Source of the DNA: Blastochloris tepida
GTDB taxonomy: Bacteria; Pseudomonadota; Alphaproteobacteria; Rhizobiales; Xanthobacteraceae
DNA length: 64,000 nt
Assembly: GCF_003966715.1 (NCBI RefSeq)
Contig: NZ_AP018907.1
Location: 1,600,001 to 1,664,000, forward strand
Direction of reading: 5' to 3'
The translations under genes were made by a program, and so were the position numbers. This document shows, one piece after another, positions 1 to 7,837 of this stretch. Position 1 is the first letter of the stretch, and every line of letters starts with the position of its first letter. The notes beneath the pieces are model-generated. The model had not been told where the DNA came from and did no database searches. It was given only the letters and a program-made list of their open reading frames with translations.

Positions 1-95
1 CCGGCCGTGCCGCGGCGATAGCCCAGCACGGCGCGCACCTTTCCGCTTTGCAGGAGATCCCTGGCGCGCGCCCTGATGTCGTCGACCGGGACCAT
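1..95 (-). CDS. Partial CDS, 5' end of a gene following mvhD (probable redox partner)
   Basis: The minus-strand ATG at 93-95 overlaps the TGA of the mvhD-like gene in an ATGA arrangement, and about 31 codons stay open to the window edge. The N-terminus begins MVPVDDIRARARDLLQSGKV and continues with a GYRRG stretch. This kind of start is seen in iron-sulfur proteins encoded next to HdrA/MvhD modules, but no cofactor motif is inside the visible part, so the product is left unnamed. Coupled translation places it in the same operon as hdrA and the kor genes. Confidence 0.55.
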   Translation of the reverse strand, partial: MVPVDDIRARARDLLQSGKVRAVLGYRRGTA

Positions 96-553
96 CAGCG
101 GTTTGCCTTCAGCTTGGTCTGAGGCCCGAGCGCCTTCAGGTCGTTCACGAAGTCCGTGATGACCTCGGCGAATTTCGCGCCCTCCGCCGCGGAAACCCAC
201 GACATGCGGAACCGGTCGGCTTCGACGCCGACAAACTGCAGCAGCTTCTGGACCAGGAAGAGACGGCGCCGTGCGTAATAATTGCCCTTGAGATAATGGC
301 AGTCACCGGGATGGCAGCCGGAGACGAGCACGCCGTCCGCCCCCTTGTTGAAGGCGGAGAGGATGTAGATCGGCGACACCGAGCCCGAGCACATCACCTG
401 GATCGGAACCGCGTTCGCGGGATACTTCAGGCGCGACACGCCCGCGAGATCGCTGCCCGCCGACGAGCACCACTTGCACAGGAAGGCGACGACCTTCGGC
501 TCGAACTCTTGAGCGTCGTGTCTTGCAGCAGCCGCGTTCTGCACCTTGCTCAC
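95..553 (-). CDS. mvhD: MvhD/FrhD-family hydrogenase-type iron-sulfur (delta) subunit
   Basis: A 152-residue protein of the MvhD family, which passes electrons between HdrA and a partner enzyme. The GTG at 551-553 is chosen as start because it overlaps the hdrA TGA (550-552) and the family homology begins about 18 codons later (PKVVAFLCKWCSSAGSDLAG). Visible features are the Cys-rich CKWCSSAG motif, a second conserved segment MCSGSVSP, and SGCHPGDCHYLKGNYYARRR, which is characteristic of MvhD/BamF proteins. The Cys residues are all ordinary cysteines with no in-frame TGA, so there is no sign of selenocysteine. It is translationally coupled to hdrA upstream and to a further gene downstream. 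Confidence 0.9.
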   Translation of the reverse strand: MSKVQNAAAARHDAQEFEPKVVAFLCKWCSSAGSDLAGVSRLKYPANAVPIQVMCSGSVSPIYILSAFNKGADGVLVSGCHPGDCHYLKGNYYARRRLFLVQKLLQFVGVEADRFRMSWVSAAEGAKFAEVITDFVNDLKALGPQTKLKANR

Positions 554-2499
554 CCTTCCATGCAGGCTTCGAGCATCTCGAACACCTGCAACTGAGTCAC
601 GTTCTTCACGTCGATCGCCGCACGCACGCACGTTCCCACGCAGGTGCCGCAGCCTTCGCACAGCACCTCGTTCACGCGCGCTTTGCCTTCCACCAGGGCG
701 ATGGCCTCGAACGGGCAGACGTCGACGCACATCTCGCAGCCGGTGCAATGTGTTTCGCGCACCTTCGCCACGACCGGGCTGTGCTCCAATTCGGGCTTCG
801 ACAGGAGCGCGATGACCTTGGATGCCGCCGCGCTCGCCTGACAGACGGTTTCGGGGATGTCCTTCGGCGATTGCGCCGCGCCGGTGAGGAAGATGCCGCC
901 GGTCACGCTCTCGACGGGGCGAAGCTTCGGATGCGCCTCGGCGAGGAAGCCATCCTTGTCGCGGCCGATCTTCAGCGTCTTGGCAACCTCGGCCGTGCCC
1001 TTGGAGGGCACCATCGCCTGAGCGAGCACCACCATGTCGGCGTCGATCTCGACGGTCTTTCCGGCAAGCGTATCGACGCCGAGAACCTTGAGCTTGCCCT
1101 TCGACTGGTACACTTTCGAGACGCGACCGCGCAGGTAGATCACGCCGTTGCGCTCCATCGCGCGCTGCACGAACTCCTCATAGCCTTTTCCGCCGGAGCG
1201 GATATCGATGTAGAAGACGTAGGCCCTGCCGTCCGGCACATGATGCTTGTACAGCGTGGCATGCTTGGCCGTGTACATGCAGCAGATCTTGGAGCAATAG
1301 ACGCAGTGCTGTGCCGGATCGCGCGAGCCGGAGCATTGGACGAAGACGACGGTCTTGGGCTCCGCGTGGTCGGAGGGCCGGAGCACCTGCCCGCCGGTCG
1401 GGCCGGATGCCGAGCACATGCGCTCGAACTGGATGCCGTCCAGCACATCCGGATAGGTCCCGCGGCCGTATTCGGCCATGTGGTCCTTGCCGTAGAGATC
1501 GAAACCCGTCGCCACCACGATGGCACCGACATCGATCTCGGTGTCCTTCGGTTTGGCGTCGTAGTCGATGGCCTCGGCCTCGCACACGTTGGCGCACTTG
1601 CCGCAAACGACGGGATTGAGGCCCAGGCAGCTCTCCGGGTCGAGGGTGTAGCTGGCGGGAATGGCCTGCGCGAACGGAATGAAGATGGCGCGGCGGTCGT
1701 TCAGGCCGACATCGTACTCGTTCGGAACGACGACGGGGCAGACCGCCGTGCAGTCGTCGCAGAGCTTGCACTTGTCGGGGTCGACATATTGCGCCTTGGT
1801 GTGCACCCTGACCTTGAAATTGCCAACGAAGCCCGACACCGCAGTGACCTCGCTCGAGGTCATCAGCGTGATTTTCGGGTGCTTCGAGACCTCGACCATC
1901 TTCGGCGACAGGATGCACTGCGAGCAGTCGAGCGTCGGGAAGGTCTCCGACAGTTGGATCATGTGGCCGCCGATGGTCGGCAGCTTCTCGACCAGCACGA
2001 CGTCGAGCCCGGCATTGGCGAGATCGAGCGCGCACTGGATGCCGGCGATGCCGCCGCCGATGACCATGACCTTGCGCGTGACCGGCAGGCCGATCGGCGT
2101 CAGCGGCTCGTTGCGGCGCGCGCGCTCGACCGCCGAGCGGGTGATCTTGACCGCCTTGGCGGTGGCCTCGTCCCGGTCCCTGTGCACCCAGGCGCATTGC
2201 TCGCGGATGTTGGCGATTTCGCATTGGAATGGGTTGAGACCGCCCTGAGACGACGCCTCGCGGAAGGTCTTCTCGTGCAGATTCGGCGAGCAGCATGATA
2301 TGACGACACTGTCGAGATTGTGCTCCCGGATGGCATTGATGACGGACTGTTGCCCCGGGTCGGAGCACATGTAGACGTAGTCCTTCGAGAAGACCACGCC
2401 CGGATCGTGCGAGAGTTCGGCCGCCACGCGCTTGACATCGACGGTCGCCGCGATGTTGGTCCCGCAATGGCAGACGAAAACGCCGGCACGCCGTGTCAC
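550..2499 (-). CDS. hdrA: Heterodisulfide reductase subunit A-like flavin/iron-sulfur protein
   Basis: A 649-residue HdrA homologue. An N-terminal segment has Cys motifs (VCHCGTNI, MCSDPGQ, SCCSPNLHEKTF), followed by an FAD-binding Rossmann motif VIGGGIAGIQCALDLANAG near residue 145. An internal ferredoxin cluster (CKLCDDCTAVCP) and a second Cys set (VCGKCANVCEAEA) lie mid-protein, and two C-terminal [4Fe-4S] motifs (CTGCEMCVDVCP, CEGCGTCVGTCV) lie at about residues 590-630. HdrA proteins are the flavin hub of Hdr complexes and can bifurcate or confurcate electrons. The gene overlaps korC by 4 bp and mvhD by 3 bp, so Kor, HdrA and MvhD are probably made together. The sequence cannot show whether bifurcation occurs here. 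Confidence 0.93.
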   Translation of the reverse strand: MTRRAGVFVCHCGTNIAATVDVKRVAAELSHDPGVVFSKDYVYMCSDPGQQSVINAIREHNLDSVVISCCSPNLHEKTFREASSQGGLNPFQCEIANIREQCAWVHRDRDEATAKAVKITRSAVERARRNEPLTPIGLPVTRKVMVIGGGIAGIQCALDLANAGLDVVLVEKLPTIGGHMIQLSETFPTLDCSQCILSPKMVEVSKHPKITLMTSSEVTAVSGFVGNFKVRVHTKAQYVDPDKCKLCDDCTAVCPVVVPNEYDVGLNDRRAIFIPFAQAIPASYTLDPESCLGLNPVVCGKCANVCEAEAIDYDAKPKDTEIDVGAIVVATGFDLYGKDHMAEYGRGTYPDVLDGIQFERMCSASGPTGGQVLRPSDHAEPKTVVFVQCSGSRDPAQHCVYCSKICCMYTAKHATLYKHHVPDGRAYVFYIDIRSGGKGYEEFVQRAMERNGVIYLRGRVSKVYQSKGKLKVLGVDTLAGKTVEIDADMVVLAQAMVPSKGTAEVAKTLKIGRDKDGFLAEAHPKLRPVESVTGGIFLTGAAQSPKDIPETVCQASAAASKVIALLSKPELEHSPVVAKVRETHCTGCEMCVDVCPFEAIALVEGKARVNEVLCEGCGTCVGTCVRAAIDVKNVTQLQVFEMLEACMEG

Positions 2500-3056
2500 T
2501 GGACCGCCCCCGCTCTGCTGGAGACGGCTTCGAGGCCATGCCGGTAGCCCTTGTCGAGCGCCTTGATATTGGCGGACAGGAAACGGTCGGGCACGAGGCC
2601 CGGCAGCGCCTTCTTCATGGCCTCCGGCGACACCGCCTTGGTGATGGCGGTGAAGAAGCCGAGCACGACGAGGTTGGCGAACAGCCGGTTGCCAAGCTCC
2701 TCGGCGAAACGGGTGGCCGGGACGCTGTAGAGCGCCACGCGGTCCGGATCGCCTTTCGGCGTCACCAGATCCTCTTCGATGATCAGGATGCCGCCATCGG
2801 CGAGGCCCGGCTCATAGGTGTCGTAGGCTTCCTGGGACAGCGCAACCAGCACGCCGGGCGTCGTGCAATATGGGTAGAGAACCCGGTTGTCGGAAATGAT
2901 GAGCTGCGACTGGCAGGCGCCGCCGCGCGCCTCCGGTCCGAAGCTCTGGGTCATGGTTGCGAACCTGTCGTCATGGAGCGCGACCGCCGCCCCCGTGATC
3001 AAGGCGCAGCGAACGATGCCCTGGCCGCCGAAGCCGGAAAACTTGATCTCCCACAT
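2496..3056 (-). CDS. korC: 2-oxoacid:ferredoxin oxidoreductase, gamma subunit
   Basis: A 186-residue gamma subunit (POR/KOR gamma domain). The N-terminus carries the FSGFGGQGI signature, followed by TQSFGPEARGGACQSQLIIS, which is typical of the 2-oxoglutarate/2-oxoacid oxidoreductase gamma family. In the complex this subunit helps cap the TPP/CoA site. It starts 2 bp after korB and overlaps hdrA by 4 bp. Substrate preference (2-oxoglutarate versus other 2-oxoacids) cannot be read from this subunit, so the kor symbol is by similarity of the four-gene layout. Confidence 0.88.
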   Translation of the reverse strand: MWEIKFSGFGGQGIVRCALITGAAVALHDDRFATMTQSFGPEARGGACQSQLIISDNRVLYPYCTTPGVLVALSQEAYDTYEPGLADGGILIIEEDLVTPKGDPDRVALYSVPATRFAEELGNRLFANLVVLGFFTAITKAVSPEAMKKALPGLVPDRFLSANIKALDKGYRHGLEAVSSRAGAVQ

Positions 3057-3058
3057 GG

Positions 3059-4042
3059 CTAGTCGTCCGCCCCGCAGTCGAGAATCTCGGCCTCCTCGCT
3101 CGCCGACAATCGCGCACGTTCCTCCGCCTCCTTCCGGAGTTCAGCCGTGTTCTTGCCGTAGAGCTGATAGCTGTCGCCGAGGACCTTCATGTAATGGTCG
3201 TTGACCGCGTCGAGGAAGGTGGGCTTCTGCCGCTCGACGAACTTGCCGAGGGCGATCTCGCCCTGGAAGCTGATGCCGACCGAGCGCGTATCCGCGCCGT
3301 GCTGGATGTCGGCATTCTCCTTGTAATAGTCCATCGCATCCAGCCCATCGCCAAGCTTGTTGCGGCGCTGATAGAGCGTGGTGCAGGGCGCGATGACCTC
3401 GATGAAGGAGAAGCCGCGATGCTTCAGCGCCTTGCCGAAGGTCTGCGTCATGTTGTGGGCGTGAAGCGCCGTCCAGCGGGCGACGAACGTCGCGCCCGAG
3501 GCATCGGCCAGGAACGGCAGGCTGAAGGGTGTTTCGTAATTGCCGTGCGGCGTCGTCGAGGCGTTCGCCAGGGTCGGCGTGGTCGGCGTCACCTGTCCGC
3601 CGGTCATGCCGTAGGTGAAATTGTTGATGCAGATGACCATGAGGTCCATGTTGCGGCGGGCGGCGTGAATGAGGTGATTGCCGCCGATGCTCGCGAGGTC
3701 GCCGTCGCCGCTGATGACCACCACCTTCAGCTCCGGGTTTGCGAGCTTCAGGCCGGTGGCAAAGGGAATGGCGCGACCATGCGTGGTGTGGAAGGAATCG
3801 AACTTCACATAGCCGGCGACGCGGCCCGAGCAGCCGATGCCGGAGACCACCGCAATCTTGTCGCGGTCAAGACCGCTTGCCTTGATCGCCTCGACAAAAC
3901 AGGTGACGACCGTGCCGATGCCGCAGCCGGGGCACCAGATATGCGGCATCCGCTCCATGCGGAGGAACTCCGCCATGGGGTTCTGTTCGCGGAACGACTT
4001 GTCGTCGGTGGAATATTCAGGGGCGTGGTCTGCACCGCTCAT
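3059..4042 (-). CDS. korB: 2-oxoacid:ferredoxin oxidoreductase, beta (TPP-binding) subunit
   Basis: A 327-residue thiamine-pyrophosphate subunit. The WCPGCGIGTVV motif near residue 36 matches cluster and TPP-site cysteines of this family. The TPP/Mg motif is GDGDLASIGGNH followed by CINNFTYGMTGGQ. This is the short beta type found in four-subunit (alpha/beta/gamma/delta) enzymes. Oxidative decarboxylation of a 2-oxoacid to the acyl-CoA would reduce ferredoxin through this subunit. The ATG overlaps the korA stop (ATGA). Confidence 0.92.
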   Translation of the reverse strand: MSGADHAPEYSTDDKSFREQNPMAEFLRMERMPHIWCPGCGIGTVVTCFVEAIKASGLDRDKIAVVSGIGCSGRVAGYVKFDSFHTTHGRAIPFATGLKLANPELKVVVISGDGDLASIGGNHLIHAARRNMDLMVICINNFTYGMTGGQVTPTTPTLANASTTPHGNYETPFSLPFLADASGATFVARWTALHAHNMTQTFGKALKHRGFSFIEVIAPCTTLYQRRNKLGDGLDAMDYYKENADIQHGADTRSVGISFQGEIALGKFVERQKPTFLDAVNDHYMKVLGDSYQLYGKNTAELRKEAEERARLSASEEAEILDCGADD

Positions 4043-5235
4043 GGGTTCGCCCCCTCCTTGATGGCGGCGAGGATCTCTTCGGGGTCATGGACGGCGCCGC
4101 CGCAGGAATTGACGCTGATCACGCGGCACCGGCCCGCGGCGCAGCGTTCGACCTCGAGCACGATTTGCCCGTAATTGAGCTCCGGAACCACGATGGCCTT
4201 CACGTTGCGGGCGATATCGCGAATCTTCGTCTCGCAGAACGGCCACACCGTGATGAGACGCAGCATGCCGACCTTGATGCCGGCGTTGCGTGCCTGCTGA
4301 ATGGCGCGGATGGCGATGCGCGATGAGATGCCGTAGGACACCACCACGACATCCGCACCCTCGATGCCATCCTCCTCGGTGCGGATGATGCTGTCCGCGT
4401 TGGACTCGATCTTCTCGATCAGGTGCTTGACCACCTTCCGGTTCATGGCCGGCGTCAGCGCCGGATAGCCGCGCTCGTCATGCGTGAGGCCGGTGGTGTG
4501 GATGCGGTAGCCATCGCCCGCCTTCACCATCGGCGCGGCGGTCCTGCCATTGAAGTCGTAGGGCCGGTAATCTTCCTTTGGCCCGGCGTACCAGTTGCGC
4601 TCGACGATGCGGATCTGGTCGGCCGGCGGGATGACCACTTTTTCATGCATGTGGCCGACCGTCTCGTCGGTCATGATGAAGACGGGGACGCGATAGATCT
4701 CGGCGAGGTTGAAGGCCTCGATGGCGAGATCGAAGCATTCCTGCGGCGAGTCCGGCACCAGCGCGATGATGCGATAGTCGCCATGCGAGCCCCAGCGCAC
4801 CTGCATCATGTCCTGCTGGGCGGTGAGCGTCGGCAGTCCGGTGGAGGGGCCGGTGCGCTGCACATCGGCGACGACCATCGGCGTCTCCATCATGCAGGCA
4901 AGGCCGAAGGTTTCCATCATCAGCGAGAAGCCGGGACCGGAGGTGACCGTCATCACCTTCTGGCCGCCCCACACCGCGCCGACATTTGCGGTGATCGAGG
5001 CGATCTCGTCCTCCATCTGGATGAAGAGGCCGCCAACCTCCGGGCAACGCTCGGCGAAGCGCTCGGCGGTTTCGGTCGAAGGCGTGATCGGGTAGCCGGC
5101 GAAGAAGCGGCAGCCGGCAGCGAGCGCACCTTCGGCCAGCGCATGGTCGCCGTCCATAAAGTGGCGGCCGGTCAGAACGCCCCTTGGATCTGCAGGAACC
5201 GTTTTGGGAGATTCGGCCACGCGCCTGTCCTTCAT
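4039..5235 (-). CDS. korA: 2-oxoacid:ferredoxin oxidoreductase, alpha subunit
   Basis: A 398-residue alpha subunit with the pyrimidine-binding domain (GCRFFAGYPITPSTE, residues about 41-55) and the EDEIASITANVGAVWGG region. TSGPGFSLMMETFGLA is another family motif. A C-terminal transketolase-like domain follows (VVVSYGISSRIAIRAIQQAR). It overlaps korD and korB by four bases each, so the four subunits form one translationally coupled unit. The motif pattern fits 2-oxoglutarate-type enzymes best, but pyruvate or indolepyruvate types are not excluded. Confidence 0.92.
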   Translation of the reverse strand: MKDRRVAESPKTVPADPRGVLTGRHFMDGDHALAEGALAAGCRFFAGYPITPSTETAERFAERCPEVGGLFIQMEDEIASITANVGAVWGGQKVMTVTSGPGFSLMMETFGLACMMETPMVVADVQRTGPSTGLPTLTAQQDMMQVRWGSHGDYRIIALVPDSPQECFDLAIEAFNLAEIYRVPVFIMTDETVGHMHEKVVIPPADQIRIVERNWYAGPKEDYRPYDFNGRTAAPMVKAGDGYRIHTTGLTHDERGYPALTPAMNRKVVKHLIEKIESNADSIIRTEEDGIEGADVVVVSYGISSRIAIRAIQQARNAGIKVGMLRLITVWPFCETKIRDIARNVKAIVVPELNYGQIVLEVERCAAGRCRVISVNSCGGAVHDPEEILAAIKEGANP

Positions 5236-5471
5236 CTTTGATCGGTCGTCACGAAAATCGCGAACTCAGGGCAAACCTTTTCGCAGAACTTGCAGTCCCG
5301 GCACTCATCGGCATTCTTCACCCGGGGCGGATGATAGCCCTTGGCGTTATAGGCCGTAGACATCTCCAAGGCGTCGGTCGGACAGTATTCGACGCAGAAA
5401 CCGCAGCCCTTGCACCAGTTCGGGTTGATGGTCACTTTGCCATAGGCCTTCTTGAGCTTGCCGAACGACAT
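5232..5471 (-). CDS. korD: 2-oxoacid:ferredoxin oxidoreductase, delta (2x[4Fe-4S]) subunit
   Basis: A 79-residue bacterial-type ferredoxin with two motifs, CKGCGFCVEYCP (about residues 20-31) and CRDCKFCEKVCP (about 56-67), so two [4Fe-4S] clusters. It is the first gene of the coupled korDABC-hdrA-mvhD string and would be the electron exit of the oxidoreductase. A 107-bp palindromic repeat separates it from hdrB upstream. Confidence 0.92.
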   Translation of the reverse strand: MSFGKLKKAYGKVTINPNWCKGCGFCVEYCPTDALEMSTAYNAKGYHPPRVKNADECRDCKFCEKVCPEFAIFVTTDQR

Positions 5472-5480
5472 TGCGATCCC

Positions 5481-5587
5481 CTAGAGCGCGATGCGATCTG
5501 ATTGCATCAGATCGGGCGCTCCAACCCTTCCAATTTTCGCATTCTCTTTCGCAAAACCGGTATCCACTTTTGCGGAGAATGCTCTAG
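5481..5587. repeat. Palindromic intergenic repeat, family A, copy 1
   Basis: A nested inverted repeat bounded by CTAGAGC (5481-5487) and GCTCTAG (5581-5587). Inside it are GATCTGAT-TGC-ATCAGATC and a second pair, CGCAAAA/TTTTGCG. Two related copies occur at 22331-22435 and 47967-48070. This copy fills almost the whole space between hdrB and korD and could act as an mRNA processing or attenuation structure in the operon. Confidence 0.85.
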
Positions 5588-6477
5588 AGAAGCCCCCTCT
5601 CCGCCAGAACGGACCGGGGAGAGTGATCGTGCAGATCGAGCTTCAGGACGCGCTCGTCACAGCCGAAGGCGATCGCCATGAGCTGGGTGAAATAGACGAC
5701 GGGGATTCCCTCGAAATCGGGATACATGCGGCGGGTGATGTCCTGGCGGTGGTCCAGGTTGAAGGCGCAGAGCGGGCAGCTCACGGCGACCACGTCCGCC
5801 CCCTGCTCTCTCGCATCGGACAGGATCTCGTAGGTGCGGTCGGCGACAACTTTCGGCTTGTCGACGGTCTGATAGGCTCCGCAGCATTCCGCCTTGTGCG
5901 ACCAGTCGACCGGTCGGCCGCCGAGCGTGCGCACCAGCTCGTCGAGTAGAACCGGATTCTCGACATCGTCGAACGCGACCGAGCGCGGCCGGACCAGCAG
6001 GCAGCCATAGTAGGACGCCACCCGCAGGCCGCTCAGCGGCCGGACGACCTTTGCCGAGATGGCGGTCGCGTCGGCCTTGAATTCGCGCAGAATTTCGAGC
6101 GTGTGAACGACCTCGACATCGCCGTCGTAATCGGTCGCCTCGTCGGTCATGAAGGCGTTCATGCGCTTCAGGAGCGCCGGATCGGCCTTCACCCGGTCAT
6201 TGGCGCGTTTCAGTGTATTGAAGCACATCGAGCACGCCGTCATGACGCGCGAAGCATCGGCCTCCTTGACGCGAAGCATGTTTCGCACCGGCGCCAGTTG
6301 GCGCATCGCATCGTCTTCCGACAGCGACAGGACGGTGCCGCAGCAGTTCCAGCGAGCGAGCTCCCGGATTTCAACGCCGAGCCGCTCCATCGAAAACAGG
6401 AGCGATTCCTCGAAATTGGCAGCACGGTTCTTCATCGTGCAGCCGGGATAGTAGCTCAGCTTCATGTCTGCGCTCAC
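5584..6477 (-). CDS. hdrB: Heterodisulfide reductase subunit B-like (two CCG domains)
   Basis: A 297-residue HdrB homologue with two cysteine-rich CCG domains. The first has YYPGCT, RWNCCGTVLS and TACSMCFN; the second has YYGCLLVR, KAECCGAYQ and SCPLCAFN. In methanogen HdrB these cysteines hold a pair of non-cubane [4Fe-4S] clusters at the disulfide-reducing site. No hdrC gene is adjacent; HdrB lies upstream of korDABC-hdrA-mvhD on the same strand, separated by a palindromic repeat. The last codons overlap the end of that repeat. BamD-type subunits of benzoyl-CoA reductase complexes look similar, so a role in aromatic metabolism is an alternative. Confidence 0.88.
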   Translation of the reverse strand: MSADMKLSYYPGCTMKNRAANFEESLLFSMERLGVEIRELARWNCCGTVLSLSEDDAMRQLAPVRNMLRVKEADASRVMTACSMCFNTLKRANDRVKADPALLKRMNAFMTDEATDYDGDVEVVHTLEILREFKADATAISAKVVRPLSGLRVASYYGCLLVRPRSVAFDDVENPVLLDELVRTLGGRPVDWSHKAECCGAYQTVDKPKVVADRTYEILSDAREQGADVVAVSCPLCAFNLDHRQDITRRMYPDFEGIPVVYFTQLMAIAFGCDERVLKLDLHDHSPRSVLAERGLL

Positions 6478-6824
6478 GAGCCTGCCAGCAGACGCGGCGA
6501 AGCGTATGGAGATATACGCATTCTCGAAGGGACTCCTTTACTTGCAACTCAATTGCAGTTGCATCGACATCTGCTGAGGAAATTTAAGATACGGCTCAAG
6601 ACGCAGCGACTGTATTTGTACCATTCACCTGTTCCCGACCTGCCAGCAGGCTGGCCGATTGCCTTGTTTTGAAGCAGACGGCATGAAAATAGGTCAGCGA
6701 ATGCGTTGGAGATTTTGCGGCAGCGCACACATTCAATAATATTTATATCTTCGGACCGGTTCTGTTCGCGTTCCTCGCAGGTACCCTGGCGTACCGGCCT
6801 CGCGAATGGCGCGGCCTGTCGCGA
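6478..6824. other. Intergenic region upstream of hdrB
   Basis: No coding sequence is supported here. The stretch is AT-richer than its surroundings and lies between the start of hdrB and the stop of the TauE/SafE gene, so the promoter of the hdrB-kor-hdrA operon should be here. A Fur-like inverted repeat is listed separately. An AT-rich patch (6730-6752) lies near the end of the exporter gene. Confidence 0.6.
6543..6563. promoter_or_regulatory. Inverted repeat resembling a Fur/Mur-family operator
   Basis: TGCAACTCAATTGCA (6543-6557) is a perfect 5-5-5 inverted repeat (TGCAA/TTGCA). It extends to TGCAACT...AGTTGCA at 6543-6563. Fur/Mur boxes of alphaproteobacteria have this TGCAA-type symmetry. 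It lies 66 bp upstream of the hdrB start, a fitting place for iron- or manganese-responsive control of an iron-sulfur-rich operon. The assignment is by resemblance only. Confidence 0.35.
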
Positions 6825-7595
6825 TCAAATGAGGTGGAGCGCGCGGATCATCACATAGACCGCGACCGCGAACACCACCGCCGCGAACACGACGTTGAGC
6901 GCGCCGCGCTGCTTCGAGAGCCGATGCGCCGCCGCCGTTCCCAGCGCGCCGCCGACGAGCCCGCCGGCCACGAACACCGCCGACAGTGTCCAATCGACCA
7001 GGCCCGAGACGGCGTAGTTGCCGGCGGTCGTCAGCCCGAACAGCGTGACCGCGACGAGAGACGAGCCGACCGCATTGATGATCGGCATGCCGGTCGCCAT
7101 CATCAGGCCGGGCACGACCAGGAAGCCGCCGCCGATGCCGAAGAAGCCGGCGAGAAAGCCGGTTCCGGCACCGATGCCCAGCAGGTGGGGCAGGTTCTGG
7201 CGGCTGAGCCGGACGCCCGGATCGCCGGCATTCTTCCGGCGCCGCAGCATGATCACGCTGATCGCCATCATCGCCAGCGCGAACAGCACCAGGAGCTGCT
7301 GCCCGTCAGTGATCTTGCCCAGCGTCGAGCCGCCGAACGCGCCGATCACCCCGGCGATCGCGAACACGCTGGCGCAGCGCCACTTCACATTGCCGGTGCG
7401 CGCATGGCTCGCCAGACTGATCGCCGCGTTGACAGCGACCGAGACCGCGCTGGTGCCGATGGCGAGGTGCGTGCTGCCGATGCCGACGAAATAGAGCAGC
7501 AGCGGCACGGCAAGCACCGAGCCGCCACCGCCGACAATGCCGAGCGAAAAACCGACGAAGACGCCCGAGAGCAGCCCGAGGCCGATCTGCACCAT
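6825..7595 (-). CDS. TauE/SafE family sulfite/organosulfonate exporter
   Basis: A 256-residue integral membrane protein of the TauE/SafE (DUF81) family. Two homologous halves carry the signature glycine motifs, GIVGGGGSVLAVPLLLYFVG near the N-terminus and GFFGIGGGFLVVPGLMM in the second half, with about eight hydrophobic segments. The ATG at 7593-7595 is preferred because the membrane domain begins at once and GGAGTGGAG precedes it; an in-frame extension upstream is Arg/Gly-rich and unlikely. Members export sulfite or related anions. The substrate is not evident, and the gene stands alone. Confidence 0.85.
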   Translation of the reverse strand: MVQIGLGLLSGVFVGFSLGIVGGGGSVLAVPLLLYFVGIGSTHLAIGTSAVSVAVNAAISLASHARTGNVKWRCASVFAIAGVIGAFGGSTLGKITDGQQLLVLFALAMMAISVIMLRRRKNAGDPGVRLSRQNLPHLLGIGAGTGFLAGFFGIGGGFLVVPGLMMATGMPIINAVGSSLVAVTLFGLTTAGNYAVSGLVDWTLSAVFVAGGLVGGALGTAAAHRLSKQRGALNVVFAAVVFAVAVYVMIRALHLI

Positions 7596-7714
7596 CGCTC
7601 CACTCCCCCGTTGCGTCTGGTCCAGGCCTTCGATTTCACGGCCGTTTCCCCGCGGACCGAAACGCCTCCGGTTGCAGGCGATGCCGCCGCGGGCGAAGCG
7701 GGGGGGGCGACGCA

Positions 7715-7742
7715 ATTATTTTCATATATACAGATGCGACAA
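7715..7742 (-). promoter_or_regulatory. Candidate sigma-70 promoter for the TauE/SafE gene
   Basis: Read on the minus strand, TTGTCG (7737-7742) and AATAAT (7715-7720) are separated by 16 bp in an unusually AT-rich island upstream of the exporter gene. The -10 matches consensus at five of six positions. Inferred from sequence only. Confidence 0.4.
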
Positions 7743-7837
7743 TATTAATCTGTCAAGGGCGCGAAAGATCGTCGATGGGTTTTGCGGTGCAACAGGCGCG
7801 CAGGACATGACCTTGCGGCGGTCGCGGCCGGACGCGG

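Noticed and set aside
523..2298. Long plus-strand open frame opposite hdrA
   Set aside because: It is His/Arg/Asp-rich antisense of a clear HdrA gene in high-GC DNA, with no family motifs or start signals.
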